Shown here in pieces: positions 8,857-17,527 of a DNA stretch of 64,000 nucleotides (position 1 is its first letter; every line of letters starts with the position of its first letter). The stretch covers positions 62,001 through 126,000 of the forward strand of contig CACLSR010000002.1 of NCBI GenBank assembly GCA_902609685.1, in the 5' to 3' direction. Under the pieces are notes generated by a model. The model was not told where the DNA came from. It saw nothing but the letters and a program-made list of their open reading frames with translations, and ran no database searches. A program made the position numbers and the translations under genes. This DNA is from an uncultured Pelagibacteraceae bacterium. GTDB lineage: Bacteria > Pseudomonadota > Alphaproteobacteria > Pelagibacterales > Pelagibacteraceae.

Positions 8857-9177
8857 ATGGCAATTCAAAAAGCTAAATTTTCAATAGGCGATATTGTAAA
8901 ACACAAACACTTTGAGTTTAGAGGTGTGATTTATGATGTAGATTTTGAGTTCAATAATTCTGAGGAATGGTATCAATCTATCCCTAAGAATGTTAGACCA
9001 AGAAAAGATCAACCATTTTATCATCTGTTAGCTGAAAATGATGAAATAACTTATGAAGCCTACGTGTCAGAGCAAAATTTATTGACCGATGACTCTGATG
9101 AGCCAATCAAACATCCATTAATTGAGGAAATTTTCTCTGGTAAAAAAGGTTCAAGCTATTTTAAGCCGTCAAATTAA
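8857..9177 (+). CDS. hspQ: Heat shock protein HspQ (hemimethylated-DNA-binding/YccV family)
   Basis: A 106-residue protein of the HspQ family. Motifs: AKFSIGDIVKHKHFEFRGVI at residues 5-24, EEWYQSIP, and PFYHLLAENDE followed by AYVSEQNL. In enterobacteria HspQ is a heat-shock specificity factor for the Lon protease and was earlier described as binding hemimethylated oriC DNA. It is monocistronic here, between divergent yciB and the ccm operon. A possible promoter, TTGATT at 8822-8827 with a TACTAA element at 8846-8851 (18-base spacing), ends 5 bases before the ATG, so the message may be leaderless. No heat-shock operator was identified. Confidence 0.9.
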   Translation: MAIQKAKFSIGDIVKHKHFEFRGVIYDVDFEFNNSEEWYQSIPKNVRPRKDQPFYHLLAENDEITYEAYVSEQNLLTDDSDEPIKHPLIEEIFSGKKGSSYFKPSN

Positions 9178-9244
9178 GTAAATTCACTTTTTAAACACAT
9201 TTAGCTCAAATCTTTGTCACAGGGCATTGTTAAGTTTAATTAAT

Positions 9245-9305
9245 TCTGATCAAGAGTGTTAAATTTTACCCTTCGTTATTATCTCCCTCTACATTCTTGA
9301 TCAGA
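9245..9305. other. Long inverted repeat (15-bp stem, 31-nt loop) upstream of ccmC
   Basis: Bases 9245-9259 pair with 9291-9305 over 15 consecutive pairs, one of them a G-T/G-U wobble (9256 with 9294). The loop 9260-9290 is pyrimidine-rich in its second half. It sits in the middle of the 179-base hspQ-ccmC gap, the longest non-coding stretch in the window. No T-run follows either arm, so it is not an ordinary intrinsic terminator. It could be an mRNA leader hairpin for the ccm operon, a protein-binding site (the arms contain TGATCA), or a small RNA. Confidence 0.6.
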
Positions 9306-9356
9306 TAATTATTTCGTACTAAATAACCCTAATATTTATTTTAAAAATAAAATTTT

Positions 9357-10064
9357 ATGTTTCAATTACTAGAACCTAATAGAATTTTTTCTATAACTTC
9401 TAAAGCACCAAAATACGTTTTATTATTATTTATTTTGGTAGTCTCTATAGGTTTAACTGAGGCTCTAATTCTCTCACCAGAAGATTATAAACAAAGTCAC
9501 TCTGTAAGAATAATGTATGTTCATGTTCCCGCAGCATGGATCTCACTAGGTATCTTTTCTACTATTACTATTCTTTCTATCGTTGGCTATATATTTAAAA
9601 TTAAAAATTTCTTTTTAATTTCAAAGAGTTTGGCTCCGTCAGGATTTGTTTTTAATATAATTGCTCTTGTAACAGGTTCTATTTGGGGAAAGCCCACGTG
9701 GGGAACATGGTGGGCGTGGGATGCCAGAATTACATCTATGTTAATATTGGCATTATTTTATTTGATGTATTTAATTGCTTGGAGAATTTATGAAGATAAA
9801 GAACAAGTTTTTAAGGTAACCTCAATTATTACAATTTTAGGAATAATAAATGTTCCTATAATTAAATATTCTGTAGACTGGTGGAACACACTTCATCAGC
9901 CAGCATCAATTAATATATTATCAAAATCTACTATTCATTCTTCGATGCTCGTTCCTTTACTAATTATGACTGCGGCATTTGCCCTATTCTCATTGCTAAT
10001 TTTTTTAATGAAATATAATACAGAACTGATAAAAATTAAAAATAAGGGTTTAGACAGATTATGA
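9357..10064 (+). CDS. ccmC: Heme exporter protein CcmC
   Basis: Inner-membrane protein that loads heme onto CcmE in system I cytochrome c maturation. Six predicted helices in 235 residues. The periplasmic tryptophan-rich signature WGTWWAWDARITS is at residues 115-127, flanked by the heme-axial His candidates His56 (YVHVPAAW) and His180 (NTLHQPAS). It heads the run ccmCDEFGH. The usual partners ccmA and ccmB are not next to it. Stop and ccmD start overlap by 4 bases. Confidence 0.96.
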   Translation: MFQLLEPNRIFSITSKAPKYVLLLFILVVSIGLTEALILSPEDYKQSHSVRIMYVHVPAAWISLGIFSTITILSIVGYIFKIKNFFLISKSLAPSGFVFNIIALVTGSIWGKPTWGTWWAWDARITSMLILALFYLMYLIAWRIYEDKEQVFKVTSIITILGIINVPIIKYSVDWWNTLHQPASINILSKSTIHSSMLVPLLIMTAAFALFSLLIFLMKYNTELIKIKNKGLDRL

Positions 10065-10288
10065 TAAGTGAAATTTTTTACATGGACGGATACGGAATTT
10101 ATGTTTGGGGTTCATTTGCTTTTACTTTTTTAAGTTTTATGTCATTGTATCTGGTAATTAAAAATCAATATGAAAGAGAAAAAAATAAGTTTATTGTTAA
10201 ATTTGGAAACCTAAATTCTGAAAGAGCTGCCTCTGCTAGACTACAAAGAATTAATAGAGAGATTCTATCCAACACTTCAACTATTTAA
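10061..10288 (+). CDS. ccmD: Heme exporter protein CcmD
   Basis: A 75-residue protein with one membrane helix (about residues 11-33, preceded by MDGYGIYVWGSF, a typical CcmD opening) and a basic cytoplasmic tail with NQYEREKN. CcmD helps release heme-loaded CcmE from the CcmABC complex. It overlaps the ccmC stop by 4 bases. Identification rests on position and the YGIYVWGS motif, since the family is short and weakly conserved. Confidence 0.85.
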   Translation: MISEIFYMDGYGIYVWGSFAFTFLSFMSLYLVIKNQYEREKNKFIVKFGNLNSERAASARLQRINREILSNTSTI

Positions 10289-10298
10289 CTTTTAAACC

Positions 10299-10718
10299 AT
10301 GTATGGTCGTAAAGTTAAACTAAGATTTTTTTTTATATTCTTAATCGCTGTTACATTAAGTTTAACGATATTCCTTATTCTAAAATCATTGGAGGAAAAT
10401 GTTGTATATTTTAAATCTCCATCTGAAATAAAAACTTTATCTGAAATGCAGCAGAAAAAGATTAGAATTGGAGGAATGGTAAAAACCGACTCAATTTCTA
10501 TTGTAAATAAAGAATTAAGTTTTGTTATTACAGACTTTAAAAGTGAAATTAATGTTGTTTACTCAGGATTAATACCCAATCTTTTTGAAGAAGGTAAAGG
10601 TGTTGTTGCAGAGGGATTTTTAAAAGATGAGAATTTTTTTTCAGCAACGAAAATCTTAGCTAAACATGATGAAAATTATATGCCTCCTGAAGTAAAGGCT
10701 GCTTTAGAGGAGAAATAA
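10299..10718 (+). CDS. ccmE: Cytochrome c-type biogenesis heme chaperone CcmE
   Basis: Periplasmic heme chaperone anchored by one N-terminal helix (residues 10-28). The OB-fold carries IRIGGMVK near residue 57 and VVAEGFL near residue 103. The covalent heme-binding site [13 protein letters not shown] places the key His at 123 and the Tyr at 127. Its 139-residue length is usual. It starts 10 bases after ccmD and is followed at once by ccmF. Confidence 0.96.
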   Translation: MYGRKVKLRFFFIFLIAVTLSLTIFLILKSLEENVVYFKSPSEIKTLSEMQQKKIRIGGMVKTDSISIVNKELSFVITDFKSEINVVYSGLIPNLFEEGKGVVAEGFLKDENFFSATKILAKHDENYMPPEVKAALEEK

Positions 10719-10719
10719 A

Positions 10720-12597
10720 TTGTCGAGTTTAATTGGATATTATTCTTTAATCTTTGGTGTCGGTGTTTCAATTTTAGTTATATTTTTTTCAATTAAAAAT
10801 TTTAATGATACTCAGAAGTTAGATACTAAAGTAATATCCTTAGTATTCTTACAACTTTTATTTGTAATAATAAGCTTCTCAGGCTTAATTTTATCTTTTG
10901 TTAACTCAGATTTTAGTAATGAGACAGTTTTTAATCATTCCCACACAACTAAGCCGCTGTTTTATAAAATCTCTGGGACCTGGGGCAATCATGAGGGTAG
11001 TCTATTATTATGGTTGTTAGTTTTAACATTATTTATATTTGTCTTTTTACTGAGGTCAAAAAATCAACCAAAACAATATAAAATTTTAACTTTATTATTC
11101 CAGCAGATAATAATAGTTGGTTTTTTTATTTTTCTAATACAAACCTCCAATCCTTTTAATCATGTTTTTCCAGTTCCAAAAGAGGGATTAGGTTTAAATC
11201 CTATATTGCAAGATCCTGCATTAGCAATTCACCCGCCGATTTTATATTTAGGCTATGTTGGAACTTCCATAATTTTTTCCTCAGCACTAGCAGCAGTTTG
11301 CTCCAATAATATTACAAAAATATGGGCATCACATATCAAAAAATGGGTTTTAGTTTCTTGGATTTTTTTAACTTTAGGAATTTTACTTGGATCCATTTGG
11401 GCTTACTACGAGTTAGGATGGGGAGGTTTTTGGTTTTGGGATCCAGTTGAAAATGTATCTTTAATGCCATGGTTTGCATTAACAACACTATTACATTGTG
11501 TATTAGTTTTAGAAAAAAAGCTTATTCTTACCTCGTGGGTTATTGTGTTATCAATTGCAACTTTTACCCTAAGTATGTGTGGTACTTTTTTGGTTCGATC
11601 AGGTATTTTAAATTCTGTCCATACATTTGCTAATGATCCAGAGAGAGGTTTGTATATTCTAATATTTTTATTTATTTTGATATTCTTATCTTTTTTTATA
11701 TTTTTAATTTTTCATAAAAGTGAAAACAACAATTCCAAAACTTTCTACTTATTAAGTAAGGAAACATCAATTCTAGTTAATAATTGGTTTATGATGTATT
11801 TTTTATCTGTTGTTTTAATTGGAACAATTTATCCAATATTTTTAGAGGTTATTTCATCTCAAAAAATATCTGTAGGTCCACCATTTTTTAACAAATTGAT
11901 CCTACCATTTTTAATCCCATTTATGCTAGCGATGGCAATAGGACCTAAATTAAAGTGGATTAAATCAGATATTGAAGACAAAATTTATTTAATTTCATTT
12001 TTTGTAATTTCTTTAATTTTATCAGTATTGATAATTAGAAATTTAGATATTAATTTTCTTTACAATACTATTCTAGTTACAGCAGCTTTTTATTTATTTT
12101 TTATAACTCTTAGAGATTTTTTTCACAGAAAATATAGAAACCTGTCGCAAATTACTGCTCATTTTAGTTTTAGCATTTTGATACTTAGTATTTTATTTAA
12201 TAATATTTTTTCATCTGAAGTTATTACAAATTTAAAAATTAATGAAACTTACCAAGCTCAAAATTTGAAGATTAATTTTGAGAGCATTGAGCAAGAAAAT
12301 AAACAAAATTTTAAAGCAATTAAAGGTAAGTTTATTGTAGAGGATCAAAGTGGATTAATTGAGGTTATGCAACCTGAACTAAGAATATATAATCAACCAA
12401 ATATTGTTACAAGTGAAGCAGACATCAAAACTAATATATTCACTGATAAATTTATGACAATGAATTACGTCCAAAATCAAGATTATTTTAATATTCGTTA
12501 TCAAGTAAAGCCATTCATGATTTGGATTTGGATTTCCACAATTCTATTGTGTCTTAGTGGCTGTTTATCTTTAATTAGAAAAAAATATGAAAACTAA
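10720..12597 (+). CDS. ccmF: Heme lyase CcmF
   Basis: Large multi-pass inner-membrane component of the system I holocytochrome c synthase, 625 residues. The signature WGGFWFWDPVEN is at residues 234-245, with conserved periplasmic blocks NHEGSLLLW, LGLNPILQDPALAIHPP and SGILNSVHTFANDP. The start is a TTG 1 base after the ccmE stop; no in-frame ATG nearby preserves the first helix. The last 11 bases overlap ccmG. Confidence 0.95.
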   Translation: MSSLIGYYSLIFGVGVSILVIFFSIKNFNDTQKLDTKVISLVFLQLLFVIISFSGLILSFVNSDFSNETVFNHSHTTKPLFYKISGTWGNHEGSLLLWLLVLTLFIFVFLLRSKNQPKQYKILTLLFQQIIIVGFFIFLIQTSNPFNHVFPVPKEGLGLNPILQDPALAIHPPILYLGYVGTSIIFSSALAAVCSNNITKIWASHIKKWVLVSWIFLTLGILLGSIWAYYELGWGGFWFWDPVENVSLMPWFALTTLLHCVLVLEKKLILTSWVIVLSIATFTLSMCGTFLVRSGILNSVHTFANDPERGLYILIFLFILIFLSFFIFLIFHKSENNNSKTFYLLSKETSILVNNWFMMYFLSVVLIGTIYPIFLEVISSQKISVGPPFFNKLILPFLIPFMLAMAIGPKLKWIKSDIEDKIYLISFFVISLILSVLIIRNLDINFLYNTILVTAAFYLFFITLRDFFHRKYRNLSQITAHFSFSILILSILFNNIFSSEVITNLKINETYQAQNLKINFESIEQENKQNFKAIKGKFIVEDQSGLIEVMQPELRIYNQPNIVTSEADIKTNIFTDKFMTMNYVQNQDYFNIRYQVKPFMIWIWISTILLCLSGCLSLIRKKYEN

Positions 12598-13105
12598 AAT
12601 TTTTCCAATATTTTTAATTTTTACATTCTCAATAATTTTCTTTGTTTTTTACAAAGGTTTACAAAATACAAATGTTTATACACCTACATTAAAATCAGAA
12701 ATTAAAATTCCAAATTTTGACGCAAAAGAGTTTTTTTCAAAAGACAAAATAAATTCAGATCAGATATTTATAGGAAGTGATTATTATTTATTAAACATTT
12801 GGGCTTCGTGGTGTGTTCCTTGCAAAGAGGAACATAAGTATTTAATGGATTTAAGTAAAAAAGAGAATATCAAAATTATTGGTCAAAACTATAAAGATAA
12901 TTTTGAGAATGCAAAAAATTTTTTGATAAATTTAGATAATCCATACGACTTAATTTTTTTAGATAATGATGGTACAATAGCAATTGAATGGGGTGCATAT
13001 GGGGTACCTGAAACCTTTTTAATTCAAAACAATAAAATAATTAAAAAAATAATTGGTCCATTGAATGAAAAATTACTTTTTGAGATAAAAGAATTGACAC
13101 AATGA
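12587..13105 (+). CDS. ccmG: Thiol:disulfide interchange protein CcmG/DsbE
   Basis: Membrane-anchored periplasmic thioredoxin that reduces apocytochrome c thiols before heme attachment. One N-terminal helix (residues 5-23), then a thioredoxin fold with the active site WASWCVPCKEEH, Cys76 and Cys79. The cis-Pro region YGVPETFLI is conserved. The length of 172 residues is normal. The gene overlaps both neighbours (11 bases with ccmF, 4 with ccmH). Confidence 0.95.
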   Translation: MKTKIFPIFLIFTFSIIFFVFYKGLQNTNVYTPTLKSEIKIPNFDAKEFFSKDKINSDQIFIGSDYYLLNIWASWCVPCKEEHKYLMDLSKKENIKIIGQNYKDNFENAKNFLINLDNPYDLIFLDNDGTIAIEWGAYGVPETFLIQNNKIIKKIIGPLNEKLLFEIKELTQ

Positions 13106-13473
13106 ATATTTTAAAATTTTTTGTTTCTGTGATTTTTTTGATTTATTGTTTTTCCTCTGATTTAAAAGCTAAAAACTTAGAAATTGAAATAACAAAAAAT
13201 TTAAGATGTTTAATTTGTCAAGGACAATCAGTGTACGATTCAGATTCTGAATTTGCTAATAGTTTAAAAATTTTAGTAGAAAAAAAATTAAATGAAGGCT
13301 TAGACGAAAAACAAATTTATGCTTATCTTAAAAATAAATATGGAGATTGGATTCTGTATGATCCAGGATTCAGTAAAAATACCTATTTTCTTTGGTTATT
13401 ACCTATATTGATGTTTATATTTGGTGGTGCAATAATACTCAGGAAAGTTATATTAAAAAAAAAAAAATTATGA
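13102..13473 (+). CDS. ccmH: Cytochrome c-type biogenesis protein CcmH (CycL)
   Basis: A 123-residue periplasmic thioredoxin-like protein with a signal peptide, the redox motif LRCLICQGQS (Cys36 and Cys39), the family block YGDWILYDPGF, and a C-terminal membrane helix (about residues 97-115). It is the short CcmH type; no ccmI follows. A run of 13 A at 13455-13467 encodes its Lys-rich end and leads straight into the next start codon. The 3' end overlaps the next gene by 4 bases. Confidence 0.93.
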   Translation: MNILKFFVSVIFLIYCFSSDLKAKNLEIEITKNLRCLICQGQSVYDSDSEFANSLKILVEKKLNEGLDEKQIYAYLKNKYGDWILYDPGFSKNTYFLWLLPILMFIFGGAIILRKVILKKKKL

Positions 13474-13985
13474 ATTATCTAAGAATTTGTTATTTGGTAT
13501 TATTTTCTTTTTTAATTTCTTCATCAATCTTTGCTGAAGAAACTAAAGTTAGTAATGATAATACAAAGTTTAATATTTATTCAGGCATGTTTGACTTTAG
13601 TGATAATGGAAAGAGGTCAACTCTAATCGGATTTCAACATCAAAATACAGATCTAAATAGAGATACTTTTCTCGGTAATCTTTCTCCTATAACAGGATTT
13701 ATGTTTACTGCTGATAGCGCAGCTTATTTGTATACTGGTGTGCAGGCTCAATATTCCTTAGGAGCATTAAATATTATACCAAGTTTTACCCCAGGACTTT
13801 ATAGTCAGGGAGATGGTAAAGATCTTGGACATTTGTTAGAATTTAAAAGCGAAGTTCAGATTTCTTTAGATTTATTCCAAAATACACAACTAGGCTTATC
13901 ATATAATCATTTGTCCAATGCAAGTTTGGGAGATAAAAATCCTGGGGCAAATAGTTATATGTTTAATTTTCTCAAAACCTTTTAA
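13470..13985 (+). CDS. PagL-like lipid A 3-O-deacylase family outer-membrane protein
   Basis: I place the start at the ATG at 13470, overlapping the ccmH stop, because it is followed directly by a signal peptide ending SSIFAEE; an upstream in-frame start at 13392 would lie inside ccmH and add a non-signal segment. The 171-residue product ends in an amphipathic beta-barrel-like region with NHLSNASLGDKNPGANS. His147 and Ser149 match the PagL catalytic His-x-Ser, and the protein ends in Phe, as outer-membrane proteins often do. PagL removes the 3-O-acyl chain of lipid A. A full lipid A substrate in this organism is assumed, not shown. Its coupling to ccm genes is probably only positional. Confidence 0.72.
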   Translation: MNYLRICYLVLFSFLISSSIFAEETKVSNDNTKFNIYSGMFDFSDNGKRSTLIGFQHQNTDLNRDTFLGNLSPITGFMFTADSAAYLYTGVQAQYSLGALNIIPSFTPGLYSQGDGKDLGHLLEFKSEVQISLDLFQNTQLGLSYNHLSNASLGDKNPGANSYMFNFLKTF

Positions 13986-13996
13986 ACAAACATTAT

Positions 13997-15154
13997 ATGA
14001 TAATGAGATTGAAAGATTGTCACAATTTTGGTGATTTTAGAAAACTTGCTAAGCTCAAGCTTCCATCACCTATTTTTCATTATATTGATGGTGCAGCTGA
14101 CGATGAAATTACATATGCTAGGAATACTAGTGCCTTTGACGATGTAGATTTAGTTCCAAATGTTTTAAGGGGCGTTGAGAATGTAGACTTATCCACAACA
14201 ATTTTTGGTAAAAAGTTAGATTTACCATTTTATCTTTCACCAACAGCATTACAAAGACTTTTTCATTATGATGGTGAAAGAGCAGTTGGAAAAGCAGCTA
14301 AAAAATTTAATACAATGTTTGGTGTTTCTGCATTAGCGACTGTTAGCGTTGAGGAAATATCCTCGTTGATTGATACACCTAAAATGTTTCAGTTTTATTT
14401 TCACAAAGACAGAGGTTTAAATGATTCTTGTTTAGAGCGAGCTAAGGCTGCTAAATTTGATGTAATGGCTCTTACAGTCGATACCATTACAGGAGGAAAT
14501 CGTGAAAGAGATTTAAGAACTGGTTTTACTTCTCCACCAAAATTGACTCTTTCAAGCTTATTTAGTTTTGCGACTAAACCAATGTGGGGAATAAATTATT
14601 TAACAAAAGGTAAATTTGAATTACCTCACCTCCAAGATTTTGTAAAAGAGGGTACAAGCACAAACTCTTCTATAGGAAATTATTTTTCAACAATGTTAGA
14701 TCAATCCATGAATTGGAAAGATGCTGAAAAACTTTGTTCTCAATGGGGAGGTCATTTTGCACTTAAAGGAATAATGAGTGTAGAAGATGCTAAAAAAGCA
14801 GTGGATATAGGATGTACTGGTATAATGGTTTCAAATCATGGCGGCAGACAACTTGATGGATCGAGATCACCATTTGATCAGCTCGCAGAAATTGTTGATG
14901 CAGTTGGAGATAAACTTGATGTTATATGTGAAGGAGGAATTCATAGAGGAACACATATGCTTAAAGCATTATCTCTAGGTGCAAAAGCATGTTCTGGTGG
15001 AAGACTTTATCTTTATGCGCTTGCAGCAGCGGGGCAACCAGGCGTCGAAAGAGCTCTAGAGTTGTATAAATCTGAGTTAGTTAGAGATATGAAGCTCATG
15101 GGATGTACAAAAATTTCAGATCTTAATAGAAATAATCTTAGATTTAGAAAATAG
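13997..15154 (+). CDS. lldD: FMN-dependent alpha-hydroxyacid oxidase/L-lactate dehydrogenase (copy 1)
   Basis: A 385-residue TIM-barrel flavoprotein of the LldD/glycolate oxidase family that oxidises L-2-hydroxyacids. Visible: FHYIDGAADDE near residue 26, TVDTITGGNRERD, and the active-site SNHGGRQLDG with catalytic His281. Two conserved sites differ from the family pattern: the loop usually read DGGVRRGTD is EGGIHRGTH, and the phosphate-binding IGRP is GGRL. An alternative ATG lies 6 bases downstream. The next gene is a tandem paralogue with a 1-base overlap. Whether lactate, glycolate or another acid is the substrate cannot be read from sequence. Confidence 0.88.
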   Translation: MIMRLKDCHNFGDFRKLAKLKLPSPIFHYIDGAADDEITYARNTSAFDDVDLVPNVLRGVENVDLSTTIFGKKLDLPFYLSPTALQRLFHYDGERAVGKAAKKFNTMFGVSALATVSVEEISSLIDTPKMFQFYFHKDRGLNDSCLERAKAAKFDVMALTVDTITGGNRERDLRTGFTSPPKLTLSSLFSFATKPMWGINYLTKGKFELPHLQDFVKEGTSTNSSIGNYFSTMLDQSMNWKDAEKLCSQWGGHFALKGIMSVEDAKKAVDIGCTGIMVSNHGGRQLDGSRSPFDQLAEIVDAVGDKLDVICEGGIHRGTHMLKALSLGAKACSGGRLYLYALAAAGQPGVERALELYKSELVRDMKLMGCTKISDLNRNNLRFRK

Positions 15155-16317
15155 TGAGTTTACAAAATTGTTATAATTTTGACGATTTTAGAAAACTTGC
15201 GAAAAAAAAATTACCTTCACCAATATTTCATTATATTGATGGTGGTGCAGATGATGAAATAACACTCAAACGAAATACAAAATCTTTTGATGATTGCGAT
15301 TTAGTTCCTAATATTTTAGCAAGTGTAGGAAAACCAGATCTCTCAACAACTATTTTTGGAAAAAAAATCGATATGCCACTCTTTTTATCGCCATGTGCCA
15401 TGCAAAGACTTTATCATCATGACGGTGACAAAGCATCTGCTAGAGCAGCTGATAAGTTTGGAACATTTTATAGTATGTCTACGATGGCAAATAATACTAT
15501 AGAAGAAATTTCAAATATTTCAGGTGGACCAAAGTTATTTCAACTTTATGTTCATAAAGATCAATCAATCACTGATGATTTAATTGATCGTTGTAGAAGA
15601 TCAGGATTTGATGGAATGTGTTTAACAGTAGATACTTTAGTAGCAGGTAATAGAGAAAGAGATCATAGAACAGGTTTTACAACCCCACCAAAGTTAACTT
15701 TACAAAGTTTAATGAGTTTTGCTCTTCATCCAAGTTGGGTATTTAATTATCTTACTCACGGGAAATTTAAATTAGCAAATGTGGCTACAAAAACAGATAA
15801 GGGCACCAATATTGCAAAATCAGTTATAGAGTACATTAATGAACAATACGATCCAGCAATGAACTGGAAGGATGCTGAATATTGTGTGAAGAAATGGAAT
15901 GGACCTTTTGCACTTAAAGGTGTTATGTCCGTTGAAGATGCGAAAAGAGCAATAGATATTGGTTGTACGGCAATCATGATTTCAAATCATGGTGGAAGAC
16001 AACTTGATGGATCAAGATCGCCATTCGATCAAGTCAAAGCAATCTCAGATGCAGTTGGAGATAAATTGGAAATCATATTAGACGGGGGAGTTAGAAGAGG
16101 AACTCATGTATTAAAAGCAATCGCTGCAGGTGCAAAAGCCTGTAGTTTTGGTAAAATGTTTTTGTTCTCTTTGGCCGCAGGGGGACAACAAGGTGTTGAG
16201 CATTTGCTTAAAAATATGCACGAGGAAATCAATAGAAATATGGTTTTAATGGGATGTAAGAACCTAAAAGAGTTGAATAGTTCAAAATTAATTTATAGAA
16301 CTTCTAATAAAATATAA
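15154..16317 (+). CDS. FMN-dependent alpha-hydroxyacid oxidase/L-lactate dehydrogenase (copy 2)
   Basis: Second, tandem member of the LldD family, 387 residues, starting with a GTG that overlaps the last base of copy 1. N-terminal halves of the two copies align without gaps over long stretches (both carry the DFRKLAKxKLPSPIFHYIDG block), which shows duplication. Catalytic His279 lies in SNHGGRQLDG. This copy keeps DGGVRRGTH but has FGKM where the FMN-phosphate motif IGRP is expected, an Arg-to-Lys change. The two may act on different hydroxyacids or form mixed oligomers; both are inference. Confidence 0.88.
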   Translation: MSLQNCYNFDDFRKLAKKKLPSPIFHYIDGGADDEITLKRNTKSFDDCDLVPNILASVGKPDLSTTIFGKKIDMPLFLSPCAMQRLYHHDGDKASARAADKFGTFYSMSTMANNTIEEISNISGGPKLFQLYVHKDQSITDDLIDRCRRSGFDGMCLTVDTLVAGNRERDHRTGFTTPPKLTLQSLMSFALHPSWVFNYLTHGKFKLANVATKTDKGTNIAKSVIEYINEQYDPAMNWKDAEYCVKKWNGPFALKGVMSVEDAKRAIDIGCTAIMISNHGGRQLDGSRSPFDQVKAISDAVGDKLEIILDGGVRRGTHVLKAIAAGAKACSFGKMFLFSLAAGGQQGVEHLLKNMHEEINRNMVLMGCKNLKELNSSKLIYRTSNKI

Positions 16318-16322
16318 AAGTT

Positions 16323-17489
16323 ATGGAACTAGCAAAGAGTTTAGATAGATTAGGAACAGAGTCTGCTTTTTCGGTTTTAGCAGAGGCAAAGAAATTAGAG
16401 GCCCAAGGTAAGCCAATGATCCATTTAGGTCTAGGACAACCAGATTTTAAAACACCTAAACATGTTGTTGAAGCGGCAAAAAAAGCTTTGGATGATGGTC
16501 ATCATGGATACGTGATGTCAAATGGAATACCTGAGTGTCGACAAGCTGTAACAAGATGGATTAAGAAACGTTATAAAGCTGAGATAGATCCTGAAAGAAT
16601 TTTAATCATGCCAGGTGGTAAACCTACAATGAGTTACGCAATACAATGTTACGGAGAACCGGGAGTAGAAATAATCCATCCTACACCTGCATTTCCAATA
16701 TATGAGTCTATGATTAATTATACAGGTTCAACGCCTGTGCCTTATGATTTAACTGAAGATAAAGATCTTAAATTTGATCCGGATAAAATTTTATCTCTTA
16801 TAACTAAAAAAACAAGATTACTGATTTTAATTAATCCAAATAATCCAACAGGAAGTTTTGTCGAGAAACCTGTAATTGACTATTTTGCAAAGGAGTTAGA
16901 AAAACATCCTCATGTTACTATTTTAAGTGATGAAATTTATAGTAGACAAATTTTTGACTACAAAGAAATGCCTTCCTTTTTCCATTATCCAAATTTAAAA
17001 GATAGGTTAATTGTATTAGAGGGTTGGAGCAAAGCTTATTCGATGACGGGATGGAGATTAGGCTGGAGTTATTGGCCTAAAGAACTTATTGAGCACGTAA
17101 ACAAATTATTAATTAATAGCGTGTCATGTGTAAATGCTGCTGCACAATATGCTGGTATTGCTGCACTAGATGGCCCCGATGACTCTATCAAAGATATGTT
17201 AGACAAGTTTACTTTAAGAAGAAATTTAATTCATCAGGGTTTAAATGATCTTCCAGGAGTGGAGTGTAGTTTACCTGGAGGAGCCTTTTATGCATTCCCA
17301 AAAGTAATTGGTACAGGAATGAATGGTTCTGAATTCTGTAAAAAAGCAATGCATGAGGCTGGAGTGGCAATAGTGCCAGGAACTGCTTTTGGTAAAACTT
17401 GTAATGATTATGTAAGATTTAGTTTTGCAGCATCAAGAGATAACATTTTACAGGCTTTAGAAAACATAAAGAAAATGCTTACTAAATAA
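16323..17489 (+). CDS. Class I/II PLP-dependent aminotransferase (aspartate aminotransferase-like)
   Basis: A 388-residue fold-type I aminotransferase. PLP Lys237 lies in EGWSKAYSMTGWRLG; NPNNPTG is at 171-177 and DEIY at 203-206; the carboxylate-binding Arg is in VRFSFA near the C-terminus. It starts 5 bases after the second hydroxyacid oxidase, so it probably aminates the 2-oxoacid produced there (for example pyruvate to alanine or glyoxylate to glycine). That assignment is from context; the fold group also includes aspartate and kynurenine aminotransferases. Confidence 0.88.
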   Translation: MELAKSLDRLGTESAFSVLAEAKKLEAQGKPMIHLGLGQPDFKTPKHVVEAAKKALDDGHHGYVMSNGIPECRQAVTRWIKKRYKAEIDPERILIMPGGKPTMSYAIQCYGEPGVEIIHPTPAFPIYESMINYTGSTPVPYDLTEDKDLKFDPDKILSLITKKTRLLILINPNNPTGSFVEKPVIDYFAKELEKHPHVTILSDEIYSRQIFDYKEMPSFFHYPNLKDRLIVLEGWSKAYSMTGWRLGWSYWPKELIEHVNKLLINSVSCVNAAAQYAGIAALDGPDDSIKDMLDKFTLRRNLIHQGLNDLPGVECSLPGGAFYAFPKVIGTGMNGSEFCKKAMHEAGVAIVPGTAFGKTCNDYVRFSFAASRDNILQALENIKKMLTK

Positions 17490-17527
17490 GCTGTATTTTT
17501 GATAAAATTTTTACTAATATTCTTTTA

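Noticed and set aside
9245-9305. Inverted repeat taken as an hspQ terminator
   Set aside because: The stem has no T-run on either side, the loop is 31 bases and it lies 68 bases past the stop.
13392-13469. Upstream extension of the PagL-like gene
   Set aside because: It would lie inside ccmH, and the signal peptide begins only at the ATG at 13470.
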